From contig OU696585.1 in the NCBI GenBank assembly GCA_916048095.2, positions 4,086,645 to 4,150,644 of the forward strand: 64,000 bases of DNA, written 5' to 3'. Positions 45,321-56,936 of this stretch are shown here, one piece after another. A model generated the notes under the pieces. The model saw nothing but the letters and a program-made list of their open reading frames with translations, made no database searches and was not told the origin of the DNA. Position 1 is the first letter of the stretch; each line of letters starts with the position of its first letter. The translations under genes and the position numbers were made by a program. The stretch is from Sacculina carcini. Taxonomy: Eukaryota > Arthropoda > Thecostraca > Sacculinidae.

Positions 45321-45496
45321 ATTACCACTTTATACAACAAAGTATTGGCATGGATGAAAATATACATACAAATCACACAATGTACACACAAATGAAAATG
45401 CATCATAAATAAACTTGGGCTCACAGCGGAATAAGACAAACAAGAGTCACACAAAAACACGTATACTACAGAAAAACGAATAATATCGGTGTGGGC

Positions 45497-45931
45497 TCAA
45501 GAATCTATGTACACATCCAAAAGATATTTATATGATTTGCTGCTGAAAGATTTATAGGAGCTGGAAGATGTAATTGAACGCGGAGGTTTATTGAACAGAC
45601 GGGGGGCAATGTATTGGAAGGATTTGGAAGACCATGATGATTCGGAAACTGCTCGGGGTTCTAGAAGGGCACTAGATGATCGAGTGTTAGTGTTGTGTGA
45701 GACTGGCACTACCAGCTCCTACAGATAGGGTGGAGGGTAGGGAGAGTTGATCAATTTGAAAGTGAGACAACATATTTTGTGTTGGGTCATATATTTAAAA
45801 GAAAGCCATCTCAATGTTTTTAGGTATCGAGAGGTGGGATGACGGATAGGAAGTCTGAAAACAAAACGGCACGATTGGTTGAGAATAGATTGGAAGGAAG
45901 AAATGTCTTTTTTTGGTAGATAATAAAACAA
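45497..45931 (-). pseudogene. LINE RT C-terminal fragment
   Basis: Two minus-strand frames separated by a stop (about 45717) carry LNQSCRFVFRLP, LRWLSFKYMTQHKICCLTFKL and then APRLFNKPPRSI. This is the post-RT region of CR1-like LINEs, related in pattern to the fragment at 47869-48183. The catalytic parts are absent. Confidence 0.6.
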
Positions 45932-46943
45932 AGAGGAGCAATAATTGAGATGGGGGAAAATAAAAGCATTAATTAGAACAATGGAGGAACGAGGAACGAG
46001 GAAATATCACACATTAACGCACAATTTGCACGCATCAACATTTACATATATATTACTGTATATTGGCATGTCTTGTTTGATAGCTGTCATCCATTTCTTT
46101 CGGAGCACCTCCTCTTTCGGTGAACAGAATATTAAGATATAAAATGCAGCGCATAAAATGATCAAATATTTCAAAAAGATTGAAACATATCTTAACTAAT
46201 TCAACAAAATCAGGTTCAAGGGAAGAGATAAATGAGTGAGCATTTATTGACTTACCTTTCACTCCGAAAGGTGACATTCTCCGGAATACACCAATCTAAT
46301 AATACTTGAAGTAAACTTGCGGGAAACACTACAACACTGCTTAAAGTATGATAGAAGCAACAGCGAATGCAAACTCTCAATGCCACTACAATTGTGAACG
46401 CAATACTAACATAAACGCGTCGAACCAACTACGCTGCACTGAAAATATAATGCGCACAACGCCACAAATAATTATCACAGCGAACACACGTACAATCGCA
46501 AAACGCGCAAGGCCACAAGTACACACAACACCACAAACACGCGCTGACAACGAACTGACAACGCTACACTGACAACGAACTGATCACGTGATCAGCGATG
46601 CAGCGTCAGCGTTTCAATGGTTTGTAGCTGAGTCATTAGCATCGGCTTATAGGTGAGTCATAGCAAGATGTGATACCCAGCTAGCGTTAGGACGGACGAG
46701 CTGACGTAACACCCCCCATGGGGAGGGGATGGAAGGGCCTTGTATCTAGGTGGCGTTGACAGTGCGCGTTCATTGCACAGCAGCGTAGCGCCCTCTTGAG
46801 ACAAGCGGCTGAAATGCAGGCCAATTGGCTTGAAAAGTTGAACATGTTCAACTTCGGTTTTCGGGACAAGTGCTGGCCAAGCCACCAATTGTCCCGAAAC
46901 CCCGATTGGCTTGGCCAACAATTGGCCTCGTGTGACCACGGCT

Positions 46944-47100
46944 AAACATACTTGTCGGACACCAAGCCCGCAGATGTGGCGACAGCTGAGTCGTTGCTAG
47001 CGGACCCAAGCCAGGAGGAGTTGCCTCCGCCGTCGAGAGGTCGCCGCCGTCAACGTCCTGTGCGACTAGGGGACTATGCTATAACAACAACAACAACCGT
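46944..47100 (+). pseudogene. Gypsy pol 3' end, right part
   Basis: The frame carries SDTKPADVATAESLL and PPPSRGRRRQRPVRLGDYA before a stop. The basic RRRQRPVRLGDY ending is typical of the C terminus of gypsy polyproteins. It continues the fragment at 43381-43706 across the inserted element. An (AAC)n run follows at 47085-47097. Confidence 0.6.
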
Positions 47101-47860
47101 GTATTTGATATAGCGCACCAATCAACGAAGACGCGATAAGCATGAGATAAAGAGATACAAAAGCAATAAGTACATCAAAACGGGAGCTCAGAAAGAAGAA
47201 AAACAAGAGCTAGCAAAGACAAAATATAACAGGGAAGATAAACACCGACATATTTTCATGTTGAAAAAAACATCCACAAAGACATGAACTGACAAATACA
47301 AACACTGGCGCACGTCACATACAAGCACGATTAGCACAAACATATGATCAGAGGCTGTTAGCCGAATCAAATGTACAACAAGAAAACAAAACACAATGTT
47401 CAGTAGTATTAGTGAGAGTATATACATGGCGAGAATATGGAGATATACGAGAATTAGAGTCAATGCTCGTACTCGTATACTCGTATACTCGTATACAGAA
47501 GTAGAGTCAATGCAATCTAAAAGGAGGTATAAGTGGCAGAGAAAAGACGGAAGAGAAAGCAGGTATTTATGCAGCGCAGAAGCAGGTTTTTATGCAGGAA
47601 AAGGAAGGGTATGATTTATGACGAAGGATATGAGGAGGAAGACAGTTGTATAATAGGGGGCAGAAAAATAGGAATACTTCACGGACCAATTTGATAAGTG
47701 GTCGGCGGGAGGGCAAACAAGAGGTGCAGGACGGCGGCTGAAAGGACGATCAGAGAAGGTAAGAAGTGAGAGCAAGTACGAGAGAGGAGAAGATGTATGT
47801 AAGAGTTTATTTACAATATAGCACAGCATATATTGTATCCTTGAAAGAGCTGGCAGCCAA
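47101..47860. other. Non-coding stretch
   Basis: No supported gene or terminal repeat. Direct repeats of CTCGTATA occur near 47470-47495. From about 47620 the sequence may already be 3' UTR of the minus-strand LINE that begins at 58 kb. Confidence 0.4.
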
Positions 47861-47868
47861 CCGAGTTC

Positions 47869-49380
47869 TCAGATATGAGCGGAGGGGGGTGTCTTAGGAG
47901 GAAGGCGAAGAACGAAACAACAAGAAAGATTGATGATAGCTTGAAGGGAGCAAATGGACTTCTTAGGAAAATGAAATAATAATGAATTGCAATAGTCGAG
48001 ACGTGAAAAAATAAACGAGTTCACTAGAAGGAGAGCAGACACAATATCAATATGAGAGCGGATCGGGCAGAATTTTTGCAAGGTGAAACGACAGAGGCGG
48101 GTAATTTTTGAAAGATGCTGAGAGAATGTTAGAGAGGGATCGATAACAACTCCCAGAATACGGATATTAGATGAAAGAGGCAAGTTGACAGAACAAGGAG
48201 CAATACTGGCAGGGTGAAGAGATATTCAGTTATTTTCAGGATTCAAAAGATTTCTTCAGGACGCCCAGGCAGCGATATGCGACAGAAGTGGAGAAATTAG
48301 ACCAATTTTTCAGGAGGAAAATGGGAAGTAGATCTGTATATCGTCTGCATTTATATGAAACGTTATGGGGTAAGACCGGAGTATTGGGCAGAGGGATGAA
48401 ATATACAGATTAAACAGAAGAGGGCCTAGAAGGAAATATTGAGGGACACCGGAATCGAGTGGAAGGGGAGAGGAAAAATCGGAGTTGCAGCGAACTGTAT
48501 ACGAACGATTTGTAAGATAGGAAGTTAGAAAAGATAGAGCTGAAGAAGATACACCAATATGGGCTAGATCTTTACAAAGAATCGAGTGATCAACGAGATC
48601 AAAGGCGGAAAAGAAATCTAGGTAGATGAATATTACGGAGTTGCCTATGGAAAAGGAAGCGAAGATGTCGTTCAATGAAGATAGAAGGAGAGGTTAAAGG
48701 TCAAATGCCTAAGTGGCAGCTGCTACACGGGAAGAAGCCGAAGCTTATGAACACACAGGCGTGCCCCGTGCAGCTCGCTGTCACCGCAGAACCGACCCTC
48801 TCCACGCTATGGCGCCACAAGGACGTAAGACGTATTAGAGTGGGCCACCTCCCCAGAATGCATGGCACAACACATGACTGATGTCTGGTACCATAATTTT
48901 CTGCTGGGTGGACAGGGGCTGTGGGGTTGTAGAATTCGCCCAATGAAATTCTGCTCCGCCGGGTTTCGAACCATAGACCTCCCGGTTGTGAGGCGGGTGT
49001 GCTAACAACTGCACCACTGAGTCCACGGAGTCCACGGAGTCTCAGTAGAGTGATTAGAAACGAAACCGGATTGACAGGGGTCTAGGGCAGAATATATGCA
49101 AGGGTGCAGTTGAGGAAGGATATCAGCCTCCAGAAGCTTAGAATGTAGTGGAAGCAAAGAAATAGGCCTATAACTACTTGGAATACTAGCATCCAGGCAA
49201 GGCTTTTTAAGAATAGGAGAAACATTAACGTGTTTAGAGGTCATAAAAGTACCGTGGAGGAAGGAAGTGTTCACCAGATGAGTAAGAAATGGAGCAAGGA
49301 GTATGATGGAGTCGGAAAGTGCCCGGAAGTTTATTGGATCAGATGGACACCTGGAGGATTGAAGTTTTTAAGAAATTTGG
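47869..49380 (-). pseudogene. RT domain of the 47.8-58.1 kb LINE
   Basis: Minus-strand RT in pieces. Upstream of the SINE are PILKKPCLDASIPSSYRPIS and CQSGFVSNHSTET. After the SINE (48691-49024) come YLDFFSAFDLVDHS, LDSGVPQ, LGPLLFNLYIS and INADDIQIYF, where the catalytic box reads NADD. The thumb follows with IRILGVVIDPSLTF and RLDYCNSLLF. The frame is disrupted several times. It continues the endonuclease part at 55222-56921. Tyr is replaced by Asn in the active-site box, so this copy is dead. Confidence 0.78.
48691..49024 (-). mobile_element. tRNA-Val-derived SINE, copy 3
   Basis: Minus-strand SINE of about 334 bp with anticodon loop CCTCACAAC (CAC, Val), B box GTTCGAAACC, body words ACAGCCCCTGTCCACCCAGC and GTTCATAAGCTTCGGC, and end CACTTAGGCATTTGACC. 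Inserted within the RT of the surrounding LINE. Just outside the head the word ACGGAGTCC is repeated, suggesting a small duplication of the SINE 5' end. Confidence 0.9.
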
Positions 49381-49398
49381 CAGTCATGGCTGGAGAAT

Positions 49399-49445
49399 TT
49401 GGAAATTGAAAATTGAAAATTGAAAATTGGAAATTGAAATTGTAA
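49399..49445 (+). repeat. GAAAATT tandem run next to the Mag LTR
   Basis: Several units of GAAAATT/GGAAATT lie directly against the left LTR. It is not seen at the other end of the element. Confidence 0.7.
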
Positions 49446-49602
49446 TGTCGACAGAACGGTTACACTGTATTGGATGAACTTTGCATACACACACAATGGT
49501 ATTCACAAACACTCGCAATATGACACCCGCACACCAAGACGTCTCGTGGGTGACTGACTTGGTCCAATGTTTGACATGGGGCGCCATCTAACGCTCCTTA
49601 CA
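49446..49602 (-). repeat. 3' LTR of the Mag-like element
   Basis: 157 bp, TGTCGACAG at one end and CTCCTTACA at the other on the plus strand. Compared with the other LTR it differs by three substitutions and no indel. A weak purine-rich stretch (AGAAAGTAAGA) lies just upstream in element direction. Confidence 0.93.
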
Positions 49603-49611
49603 TCTTACTTT

Positions 49612-51444
49612 CTACGGAGAGTATCTTCTCGGGGGACGGATGGCACGGCCTGCTCTTGAGACGATCGGCGGAGAGTCGTTTTGAGTCAACACCACCGGCG
49701 TCGCTGCTCGTGCTTCCAACAGTGTACCAGGACTCGTATCTTCATTTGTTCCTGGGTCATCACTGACATTGTTTGGCGATGCTGTGGCGGTGTCAGCTGG
49801 TCTTATGAAGCCTTTGTTTCGGCGTAAACTCCGTCCGGATTCTGTTAGGACCTGATATGACCTCGGGTGTTCGGTTGATCTGGAGACAACTCTGCCCCGC
49901 TGCCATGTATTGTTCTCTTGTCGGATGTATATGGGTTCTCCAGTATTGAAATCGGGGCGGGTTGCTGCCGAGCGATTGTAATGTGTCGCCTGCTCGTCTT
50001 GCCGCTCCTGTAGTCTCGCTCGGTGTAAATCTCGGTCAATATTCTGGTTGCTCACGATGCCTGTAAGGACACCCCTCTGTCTTCTGTTCATCAGGAGCTC
50101 GGCAGGGCTGGGTAGTTTCCTGTCGATCGGTGTCGCCCTCAGATTCAAAAGAGCGAGCTGCAGGTCGTCTCCACTCTCATTCACCTTTGTCATTGTTTGC
50201 TTTAGCGTTTGTATTGTGCGTTCGATCAAGCCGTTCGACTGGGGGTAGTGTGGCGAGCTGCTGATGTGATGGATGTTCCATTCTTCCGTAAAGCGTGCGA
50301 ACTCGTGTGAACTAAATTGTGGTCCGTTGTCGCTCACCATCTTCTCGGGAATTACAAATTCCGCAAATGCCTGCTTAAGTGCATCTTTCACTGCAGTCGA
50401 GCTGCAGTACGAAGGCATTCGCCGTACAATTGGAAATTTCGAGTAGTAATCAGCGATGGCTAGGTATTTCTTGCCACCCCAATCGAAAAGATCGGCTCCA
50501 ACAACTTGCCAGGGTCGAGTTGGTACCTCATGTGGTAGTAACGGTTCCTTCCGTGGCGCCTTTGCGAATTTGTTACAAACAGGACAGCTCTTGCACATGT
50601 CTTCTATGTCCTTGTTGATCCTTACCCAAAATACACATTCCCGAGCCAACAGCTTGCACTTTTCTTCACCCAGATGTGCCCCGTACAACTGCTTCAGGAT
50701 CATGGATGTTCTTGATGATGGGATGACGACGCGCTGTCCTCTCATGACTACACCATCAACAATTGATAATTCGTCCCGATATGGCCAGTATGCACGCTGA
50801 TCCTCCCGGATGTCTCCGATTCTTTCGGGCCATCCCCTGTTTATTGTCTCGCTGAGTGTTTGCAGCTCAAGGTCCTTTTGTGTCTCATTCCGAATATCTC
50901 TAATCCGCTGTGGTTCGAAATGGACGTGGTCGACTTGCACATCAAGATCGATATGATCGTTGCATGCCCCTGGCGCTCTAGACAGTGTGTCGGCCGCTGT
51001 AATGGCGTCTGGCTTGGCGTATTTGATCTCGTAGTCATATGGCTGCAGTGCTAGAAGCATTCTTTGCAGTCGAGGAGGGGCAGCATGAAGGTGTTTCTTC
51101 TGAATCATCTCCAGCGGTTTATGATCGCTATGCACCGTCACCGGTCCACCATATATATACGTATGGAATCTCCGACATCCGAAGACTACTGCTAGTAGTT
51201 CTTTCTCAATGTTTGCGTATCGTTTTTCGACAGCTGTCAGGGCTTTGGATGCGAATGCGATCGGCCTGCCTTCTTGGATGAGCACGGCTCCCAAGCCTTT
51301 TTGGGACGCGTCTACTTGGATTTCGGTGAGTTTTTGTGTGTCGTAATATGACAGCGTCGTTTCTTTCGATATTGCTCCCTTGACGTCCTCGACAGCTGCT
51401 GCATGCTGGGGTAGCCAGTCGAAAATTGCCTCCTTTCGCAGCAA
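49612..51444 (-). CDS. Mag-like pol: RNase H and integrase
   Basis: About 610 codons open to the stop just inside the 3' LTR. RNase H begins with IQVDASQKGLGAVL (first Asp), has ANIEKELLAVV (Glu), HSDHKPLEMI (Asp) and closes ADTLSRAPG. The integrase has an N-terminal zinc-binding region ending CKSCPVC, then ADLFDWGGKKYL (D), VSDNGPQFSS (D) and SNGLIERTIQTLK (E), the DDE triad of retroelement integrases. A basic C-terminal part with EPIYIRQ and RRNKGFIRP follows, with a tail ending RAGRAIRPPRRYSP. The frame is shifted from the RT by an indel near 51440-51470. Within itself it is undamaged. Confidence 0.88.
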   Translation of the reverse strand: MLRKEAIFDWLPQHAAAVEDVKGAISKETTLSYYDTQKLTEIQVDASQKGLGAVLIQEGRPIAFASKALTAVEKRYANIEKELLAVVFGCRRFHTYIYGGPVTVHSDHKPLEMIQKKHLHAAPPRLQRMLLALQPYDYEIKYAKPDAITAADTLSRAPGACNDHIDLDVQVDHVHFEPQRIRDIRNETQKDLELQTLSETINRGWPERIGDIREDQRAYWPYRDELSIVDGVVMRGQRVVIPSSRTSMILKQLYGAHLGEEKCKLLARECVFWVRINKDIEDMCKSCPVCNKFAKAPRKEPLLPHEVPTRPWQVVGADLFDWGGKKYLAIADYYSKFPIVRRMPSYCSSTAVKDALKQAFAEFVIPEKMVSDNGPQFSSHEFARFTEEWNIHHISSSPHYPQSNGLIERTIQTLKQTMTKVNESGDDLQLALLNLRATPIDRKLPSPAELLMNRRQRGVLTGIVSNQNIDRDLHRARLQERQDEQATHYNRSAATRPDFNTGEPIYIRQENNTWQRGRVVSRSTEHPRSYQVLTESGRSLRRNKGFIRPADTATASPNNVSDDPGTNEDTSPGTLLEARAATPVVLTQNDSPPIVSRAGRAIRPPRRYSP

Positions 51445-52607
51445 GTCTCGCAGTGGTGCCTTTTCTCAGCCAGGCCGCTTATAAACGGGCTCATGTAGGT
51501 TGCCAAACCCAGAAATTCTTGCAATTCAGTCTTGTTGCATGGCTCCTTCATGTCCTGTAAGTCTTTGACTTTATCCGGGTCTGGGTGTTTCCCGCTTGCG
51601 TCAAAAACTGCTCCGAAGAATTTGACGCTACTGCACTTTATGAAGCACTTACTGCTGATAAAAGTCAGTCCCGAACGTCTTGCTACTTTCATCAAGTTGT
51701 GAAGACGGATGTCGTGTTCTTTTACAGTGGTGGAGTACACCACAACGTCGTCGGCAATGCCAATGGCACCTGGACATTGCTCGAGTATTGCATCCATTTT
51801 TTGTTGGAATAAGTCCTGCGACATCCTCAACCCGAATGGCATTCTGTTGTATCGGAAACGTCCGAACGGTGTGTTGAACGTCGTGAGTTCGGAACTTGCA
51901 TCATCCAATTCCACCGACCAGTATCCGTCCTTGGCGTCCAATTTACTAAAGAATTTTGCTTCGGCTAACTGGTGCGATATCTCGTCAAGTGTGGGAGCGC
52001 GGTGGTGAGTTCTCATGATGCATTTGTGGAGGTCCTTTGGGTCCAGACATACTCTCAATCGTCCGTTTGCTTTACGCGTACACGTGAGGCTGTTCATCCA
52101 TTCGGTTGGCTTTGTTACGCGCTCAATAACCCCTTGGGTCTCCATTTCGTTAAGAGTCTGCTGTAAATCATTTTTTACTTTGATTGGTACTTGTCTGGGT
52201 GCATGTACCACCGGCTGGGCTCCGGATCGCAAAACGATGCAGTACTTCCCGGGCATGTGTCCGATAGTGTCGAACCTGTCCGGGTATTGTGCCTTCAGTT
52301 GATCTGTAATGTGCACTCGGTCAATTGACTCTTGGTCTTGCCGACTATGGTCGTTCACGGTGTAAAAAACGCACGTTTTTCCCAGCTGGCTGCTTGTTGG
52401 TGATTCGTTCTTATCATGTCGACGTACCCGCACAATATCAAGCGCCTTGCACGACGGCCAGCCGAGGAAAGCCGGGCGTTTTGTGTCGACCACGAAGAAA
52501 TCTAGTCTAGCGGTTTTGCCATTTTCGTGTCGACATACCAAGCTCATAATGCCGAAATGCCTTATAGGCGTTGGTTTACTTGAGTTATCATAGTACGCTG
52601 TGAGCAC
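51312..52607 (-). CDS. Mag-like pol: end of protease and reverse transcriptase
   Basis: This frame continues directly from 52608-53366 across an in-frame TAG at 52608-52610. The early part is the end of the aspartic protease (DTKRPAFLGWPSC). RT motifs follow: LDPKDLHKCI, FFSKLDAKDGYWSV, FNTPFGRFRYNRMPFGL, GIADDVVVYS (catalytic Asp pair) and VKFFGAVFDASG, then LQEFLGLATYMSPFI. The frame runs out of register at about 51460, where the RNase H frame takes over. Apart from the stop and the frameshift the RT looks complete. Confidence 0.87.
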   Translation of the reverse strand: MLTAYYDNSSKPTPIRHFGIMSLVCRHENGKTARLDFFVVDTKRPAFLGWPSCKALDIVRVRRHDKNESPTSSQLGKTCVFYTVNDHSRQDQESIDRVHITDQLKAQYPDRFDTIGHMPGKYCIVLRSGAQPVVHAPRQVPIKVKNDLQQTLNEMETQGVIERVTKPTEWMNSLTCTRKANGRLRVCLDPKDLHKCIMRTHHRAPTLDEISHQLAEAKFFSKLDAKDGYWSVELDDASSELTTFNTPFGRFRYNRMPFGLRMSQDLFQQKMDAILEQCPGAIGIADDVVVYSTTVKEHDIRLHNLMKVARRSGLTFISSKCFIKCSSVKFFGAVFDASGKHPDPDKVKDLQDMKEPCNKTELQEFLGLATYMSPFISGLAEKRHHCETCCERRQFSTGYPSMQQLSRTSREQYRKKRRCHITTHKNSPKSK

Positions 52608-53764
52608 CTAGCGCCACGGTCTGGTGTCGCCACTGGCGGGTTTCTCGCGCTGAAACAATTTTTGGAACATACACAATGGCAAAATATTGCCAGCAGCACC
52701 GGTATCCACCTTTAATTTCATGCTGAACACGGTGCCAAACCGTTCAGTATCCAGGTTTGTGTACACTTCATGTTCGGTGCCTTCGACTTCGTTCAAGGTG
52801 TCGATGCGGAGTTTGCACACAAGATTGTCTTCAAGATTGACTTCAATGTCCTCGTCATGCTTTTCGATTTCATGTGCATTGCGCGGACGCGTTGCGTGAC
52901 ACATTGAAGCCCAATGATCCCGCCTACCACAATTATTACATGTTGTGCCATACGCGGGGCAGTTGCGCCGCCCCTGCTCATGTTGCCTTCCGCAATACGT
53001 ACATGTGACGGAGCGCCCGCCTTTCCACGCGCCTGCCATGCCCTTCTTGCTCGCGTTGAATGAATCACCCGATCTGCGCGTGCAGACGGCGTCGCCTGCC
53101 TGATGTGTGTCTGTCTGTCTGCCGGCTAGGCCCTTCTTGCTCGCGGATGTTGCTGCATTCCATTTCACGGCGTCATATTTCTGCTGGTCTGCTGTATTCA
53201 TAAGGGATAGCTGCTCCATATGAGTCAACGATGCCTCGACTGTCCTGCCACTATCTAATACCTCGGATAGCTTAAGCGTGTCGTGCATGATAAGTTTTTT
53301 TGCAGCTCGGGGTGTTTGGTGCCAGCGATTACTTGGTCTATAATTCGATCCTCTAATTCCGAGCACCGTCCGTCTGTGTCGCTATTATCCTTGAAACGGC
53401 ATTTCAGTGCCTGCAGTTTGCACCGTGACACGAAATTCGGCATGTTCTCGTCTGGTGCTTGTCAAAATCTTTGCAATTCCAAGCGACTGATGCGAAAACT
53501 CGTACTAGGCTGGATTTGTCTCGTGAGCTGTTCCCATATATGCTGCGGATCGCGTCGTTCTTCCTCTGTCATGGTCCAGGAGTTGTACATCCTTATGCCT
53601 GTTTCCCCGGCAAACAGAAATATGTGGTCCACTTGTTTATCCGTCGAGATGTTCTGAACTGAAAAGTACAGCTCGCATTTCTGCCTGAACATGGATATCG
53701 CGTTCATTCGGTCTTCATCATCCCAGTTCATACTTGGCGTGAGTCGTTCCATGGCTGCCACCAT
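52608..53764 (-). pseudogene. Mag-like gag and start of protease, damaged
   Basis: The start codon at 53764 lies next to the 5' LTR. The first frame reads a capsid-like region (WDDEDRMNAISMF, WEQLTRQIQP) to an in-frame TGA near 53462. It resumes in the same frame to about 53255, then shifts near 53290 to the frame of 53366-52608. That part carries two zinc knuckles of C-x2-C-x3-H/x4-C type (CTYCGRQHEQGRRNC and CNNCGRRDHWASMC) and the protease motif VDTGAAGNILPL, cut by TAG at 52608-52610. Damage is limited to a few point changes. Confidence 0.8.
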
Positions 53765-53768
53765 GCAA

Positions 53769-53925
53769 TGTCGACAGAACGGTTACACTGTATTGGATGA
53801 ACTTTGCATACACACACAATGGTATTCACAAACACTCGCAATATGACAACCGCACACCAAGACGTCTCGTGGGTGACTGACTTAGTCCAGTGTTTGACAT
53901 GGGGCGCCATCTAACGCTCCTTACA
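53769..53925 (-). repeat. 5' LTR of the Mag-like element
   Basis: 157 bp, same ends as the 3' LTR. In element direction it is followed by TTGCATGGTGGCAGCC, which would hold the primer-binding site; the tRNA used was not identified. Confidence 0.93.
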
Positions 53926-54189
53926 GAAGGGAGGATGGAGGTAATTTGGATTTGGCCGTGACAATCTTGCCTCGAAAGAAGGATAAAAACTGGATGCAGA
54001 TATTGAGCAAGGGCTAGAATTCGATAAGCCAGTGATATTCAGGGTCGGCCTTCTGTTACGGGAGGAATAAGTGCAAGAAGAAAGCTTATAACGATAAAAT
54101 AGAGACTTTGCGGCATCAAGGGAAGATAGGAAGGATTTTCGAGCCTGACAATGTTGGTAGCCATGGCAACCGGCGTGAATAATCCGCTG

Positions 54190-55221
<1,032 letters not shown>

Positions 55222-55235
<14 letters not shown>

Positions 55236-56921
55236 TGGCGCCTACAAAAAACATGGACCAGCTAGAGTCGGTCCGAAACCGTCGCCAGGAACGCTCATGA
55301 GCTTGAGAGTTGGCACGAAGGCGGCCCAGCTCGGGAGTCAAACCACGGCTGGATTGAAGATGAAGGTTTGTGGGTACAACGACGCAATGGGAATAATGTG
55401 TCATTGAATATGGATAGCGAATTGTCGAAGATGGGTAGGTAACAGCGATGAAGGGGCCATGAAGTGATAGTTGCTGAGAGCAAGAGAGATGGACACGATA
55501 AAACTGAAAAGAGATGAAGCAAAGTTTTTGTAATCACGTGTGAAAAGCGTTATCGGTGAAGGATTTGTTTCATGGCGTTTAAGAAACAAATTAAATGATA
55601 TCAGACTGTGGTCGGAAATCGTGGGATCGGGAGGATAAGTAAGCAAATCAGGAGGAATAAATTTAGCAGAAGTTTCGGTGTAGATGATAAGATCGAGGGA
55701 ATGAACCGATAGATGTGTGCTACCTGAGTTCAGGACTGAAAGTCCCCGGGAAGTTAGCAGGGAAAGAAAGTGTATGGTGTAGGTGTATGAAGTGAAGAAG
55801 AATTTACCCAGAAATTGAGATCGCCAAGAATAATGAAATTGTAGGAAAATTCCTCAAATATAATAGAGATGAGAGTGTCTATGGGCGTGTTTCATTATCA
55901 CTAACGTAAGTGCCGAAGGAAGTTGATGGAAGTGAACGGATAATGAAACACTTTGTGAAGTGATACATCAATGACGCTTGTTTGACTATTTTGAACAGCG
56001 AGTGCGAATAATCCCACAAAGTTTATGGTCCAAATAATTTGTTTTGCTTCATTTTCATCATTTGCATTTGCTTTCTGTTGATTTGCTGAATTTTAGTTCA
56101 TGGATTCATTAAGTTCATATGGAGCTGCGCTAATCTCAGCATTGTCGGATTTACACATATACCACACAAATACTTTAAGCCGTCCGCTATGGCGAACAAA
56201 ATGCTCACAGAAAATATATTCTATATTATATAGTCCTCAACAAATATATTCTATTCCACTATTCAATTACAAAAGAAACAACGCAGGGGAAAGGGAATGT
56301 CGCTAAAGCGCAATGATTGCCTAATGCCTTCTGCTTCAAGCCTTTCGAGTGAAGCGCAGTGAAGTACTTCACTCCACCTTCAGCATTGATAATGTAAAAC
56401 TGTGAAGCGCTTCCTAGCGCTTCCTAGCGCTTCAGCATTGATAATGAAACACGCCCTAAATCTGAAATAAATTGTGAAGAAGAAACTGGATTGTTGTGGC
56501 GGTATATAAGGATTATGCCGAGCCAACGTGATGCAGGCAGTGAAAGGTAAAGTGCAATGTATTAGAAAAATAGAGAGGTAAATGATATATCAGGCAGTTG
56601 ATTAATGTTAAGGAAATAACTGAAGATAACGCCGACGTCACCCCCAGATTGTTTGAAAGAATTAAAAGGGGAGCGACAGACATGAAGGAACTTAAAAGAA
56701 GCTGGAAAATTGGCTGAAAAGGCTGGAAGATCAGTTTGAAGAAGCCAGGTTTCTGTGAGTAAGAGAAGCGAAAGACCTAGGTGTGATAAAAGATTGGAAA
56801 GAAATGATGTATTGTTACGGGCCGATCGGATATTAAGGAGACCAACGGATATTAAGTGGGGAAGGTGACGAAGAGAACAAAAGAGTGTAGGAGGTGGGGT
56901 TCGATCAGTGGGCGGCAACAC
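55222..56921 (-). pseudogene. Endonuclease domain of the 47.8-58.1 kb LINE
   Basis: The minus-strand ORF2 start has ISVGLLNIRSARNNTSFLSN, LLLLTETWL and GGDVGVIFS, the opening motifs of an APE-type endonuclease. After the MITE at 55883-56456 the domain ends with ISDHSLISFNL, the conserved SDH motif. The linker CTHKPSSSIQPWFDSELGRL (across a frameshift) and HERSWRRFRTDSSW follow. Several frameshifts and the MITE interrupt it. Confidence 0.75.
55883..56456. mobile_element. MITE with perfect 18-bp inverted repeats (Harbinger-like?)
   Basis: 574 bp. GGGCGTGTTTCATTATCA at the left is exactly inverted at the right. Flanks are TAT and TAA, an imperfect 3-bp target duplication that would suit a PIF/Harbinger element. 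GAAGCGCTTCCTAGCGCTTC-type tandem words occur near the right end. No coding content. It splits the LINE endonuclease. Confidence 0.75.
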
Positions 56922-56936
56922 AGGGCAACCATCTAG

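Larger units (their letters stand above)
43707..46943. mobile_element. 3.2-kb insertion with 19-bp terminal inverted repeats
   Basis: AGCCGTGGTCACACGAGGC at the left is exactly complementary to the right end. The end word GTGGTCACACGAGGCC is repeated once more inside at about 43852, and TTGGCTTGGCC-type words recur in both subterminal zones. AAA on both sides is a possible 3-bp target duplication but uninformative because of the A run. A second inverted pair, GCCACCTAGATACAAGGCC, lies at 44308-44326 and 46737-46755. No transposase is seen; the interior holds a minisatellite and a LINE fragment. Superfamily unassigned. Confidence 0.65.
49446..53925 (-). mobile_element. Mag-like Ty3/gypsy retrotransposon with two LTRs
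   Basis: A complete-length element of 4480 bp. LTRs of 157 bp each (49446-49602, 53769-53925) differ at three positions and have TG...CA ends. Order on the minus strand is LTR, gag with two zinc knuckles, protease, RT, RNase H, integrase, LTR. Gag begins within a few bases of the 5' LTR. Very short LTRs, the IADD active-site variant and domain order fit the Mag clade. Flanking five-mers (TGTAA and GAAGG) do not match, so no target duplication is seen. It lies within the larger minus-strand LINE. Confidence 0.9.
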
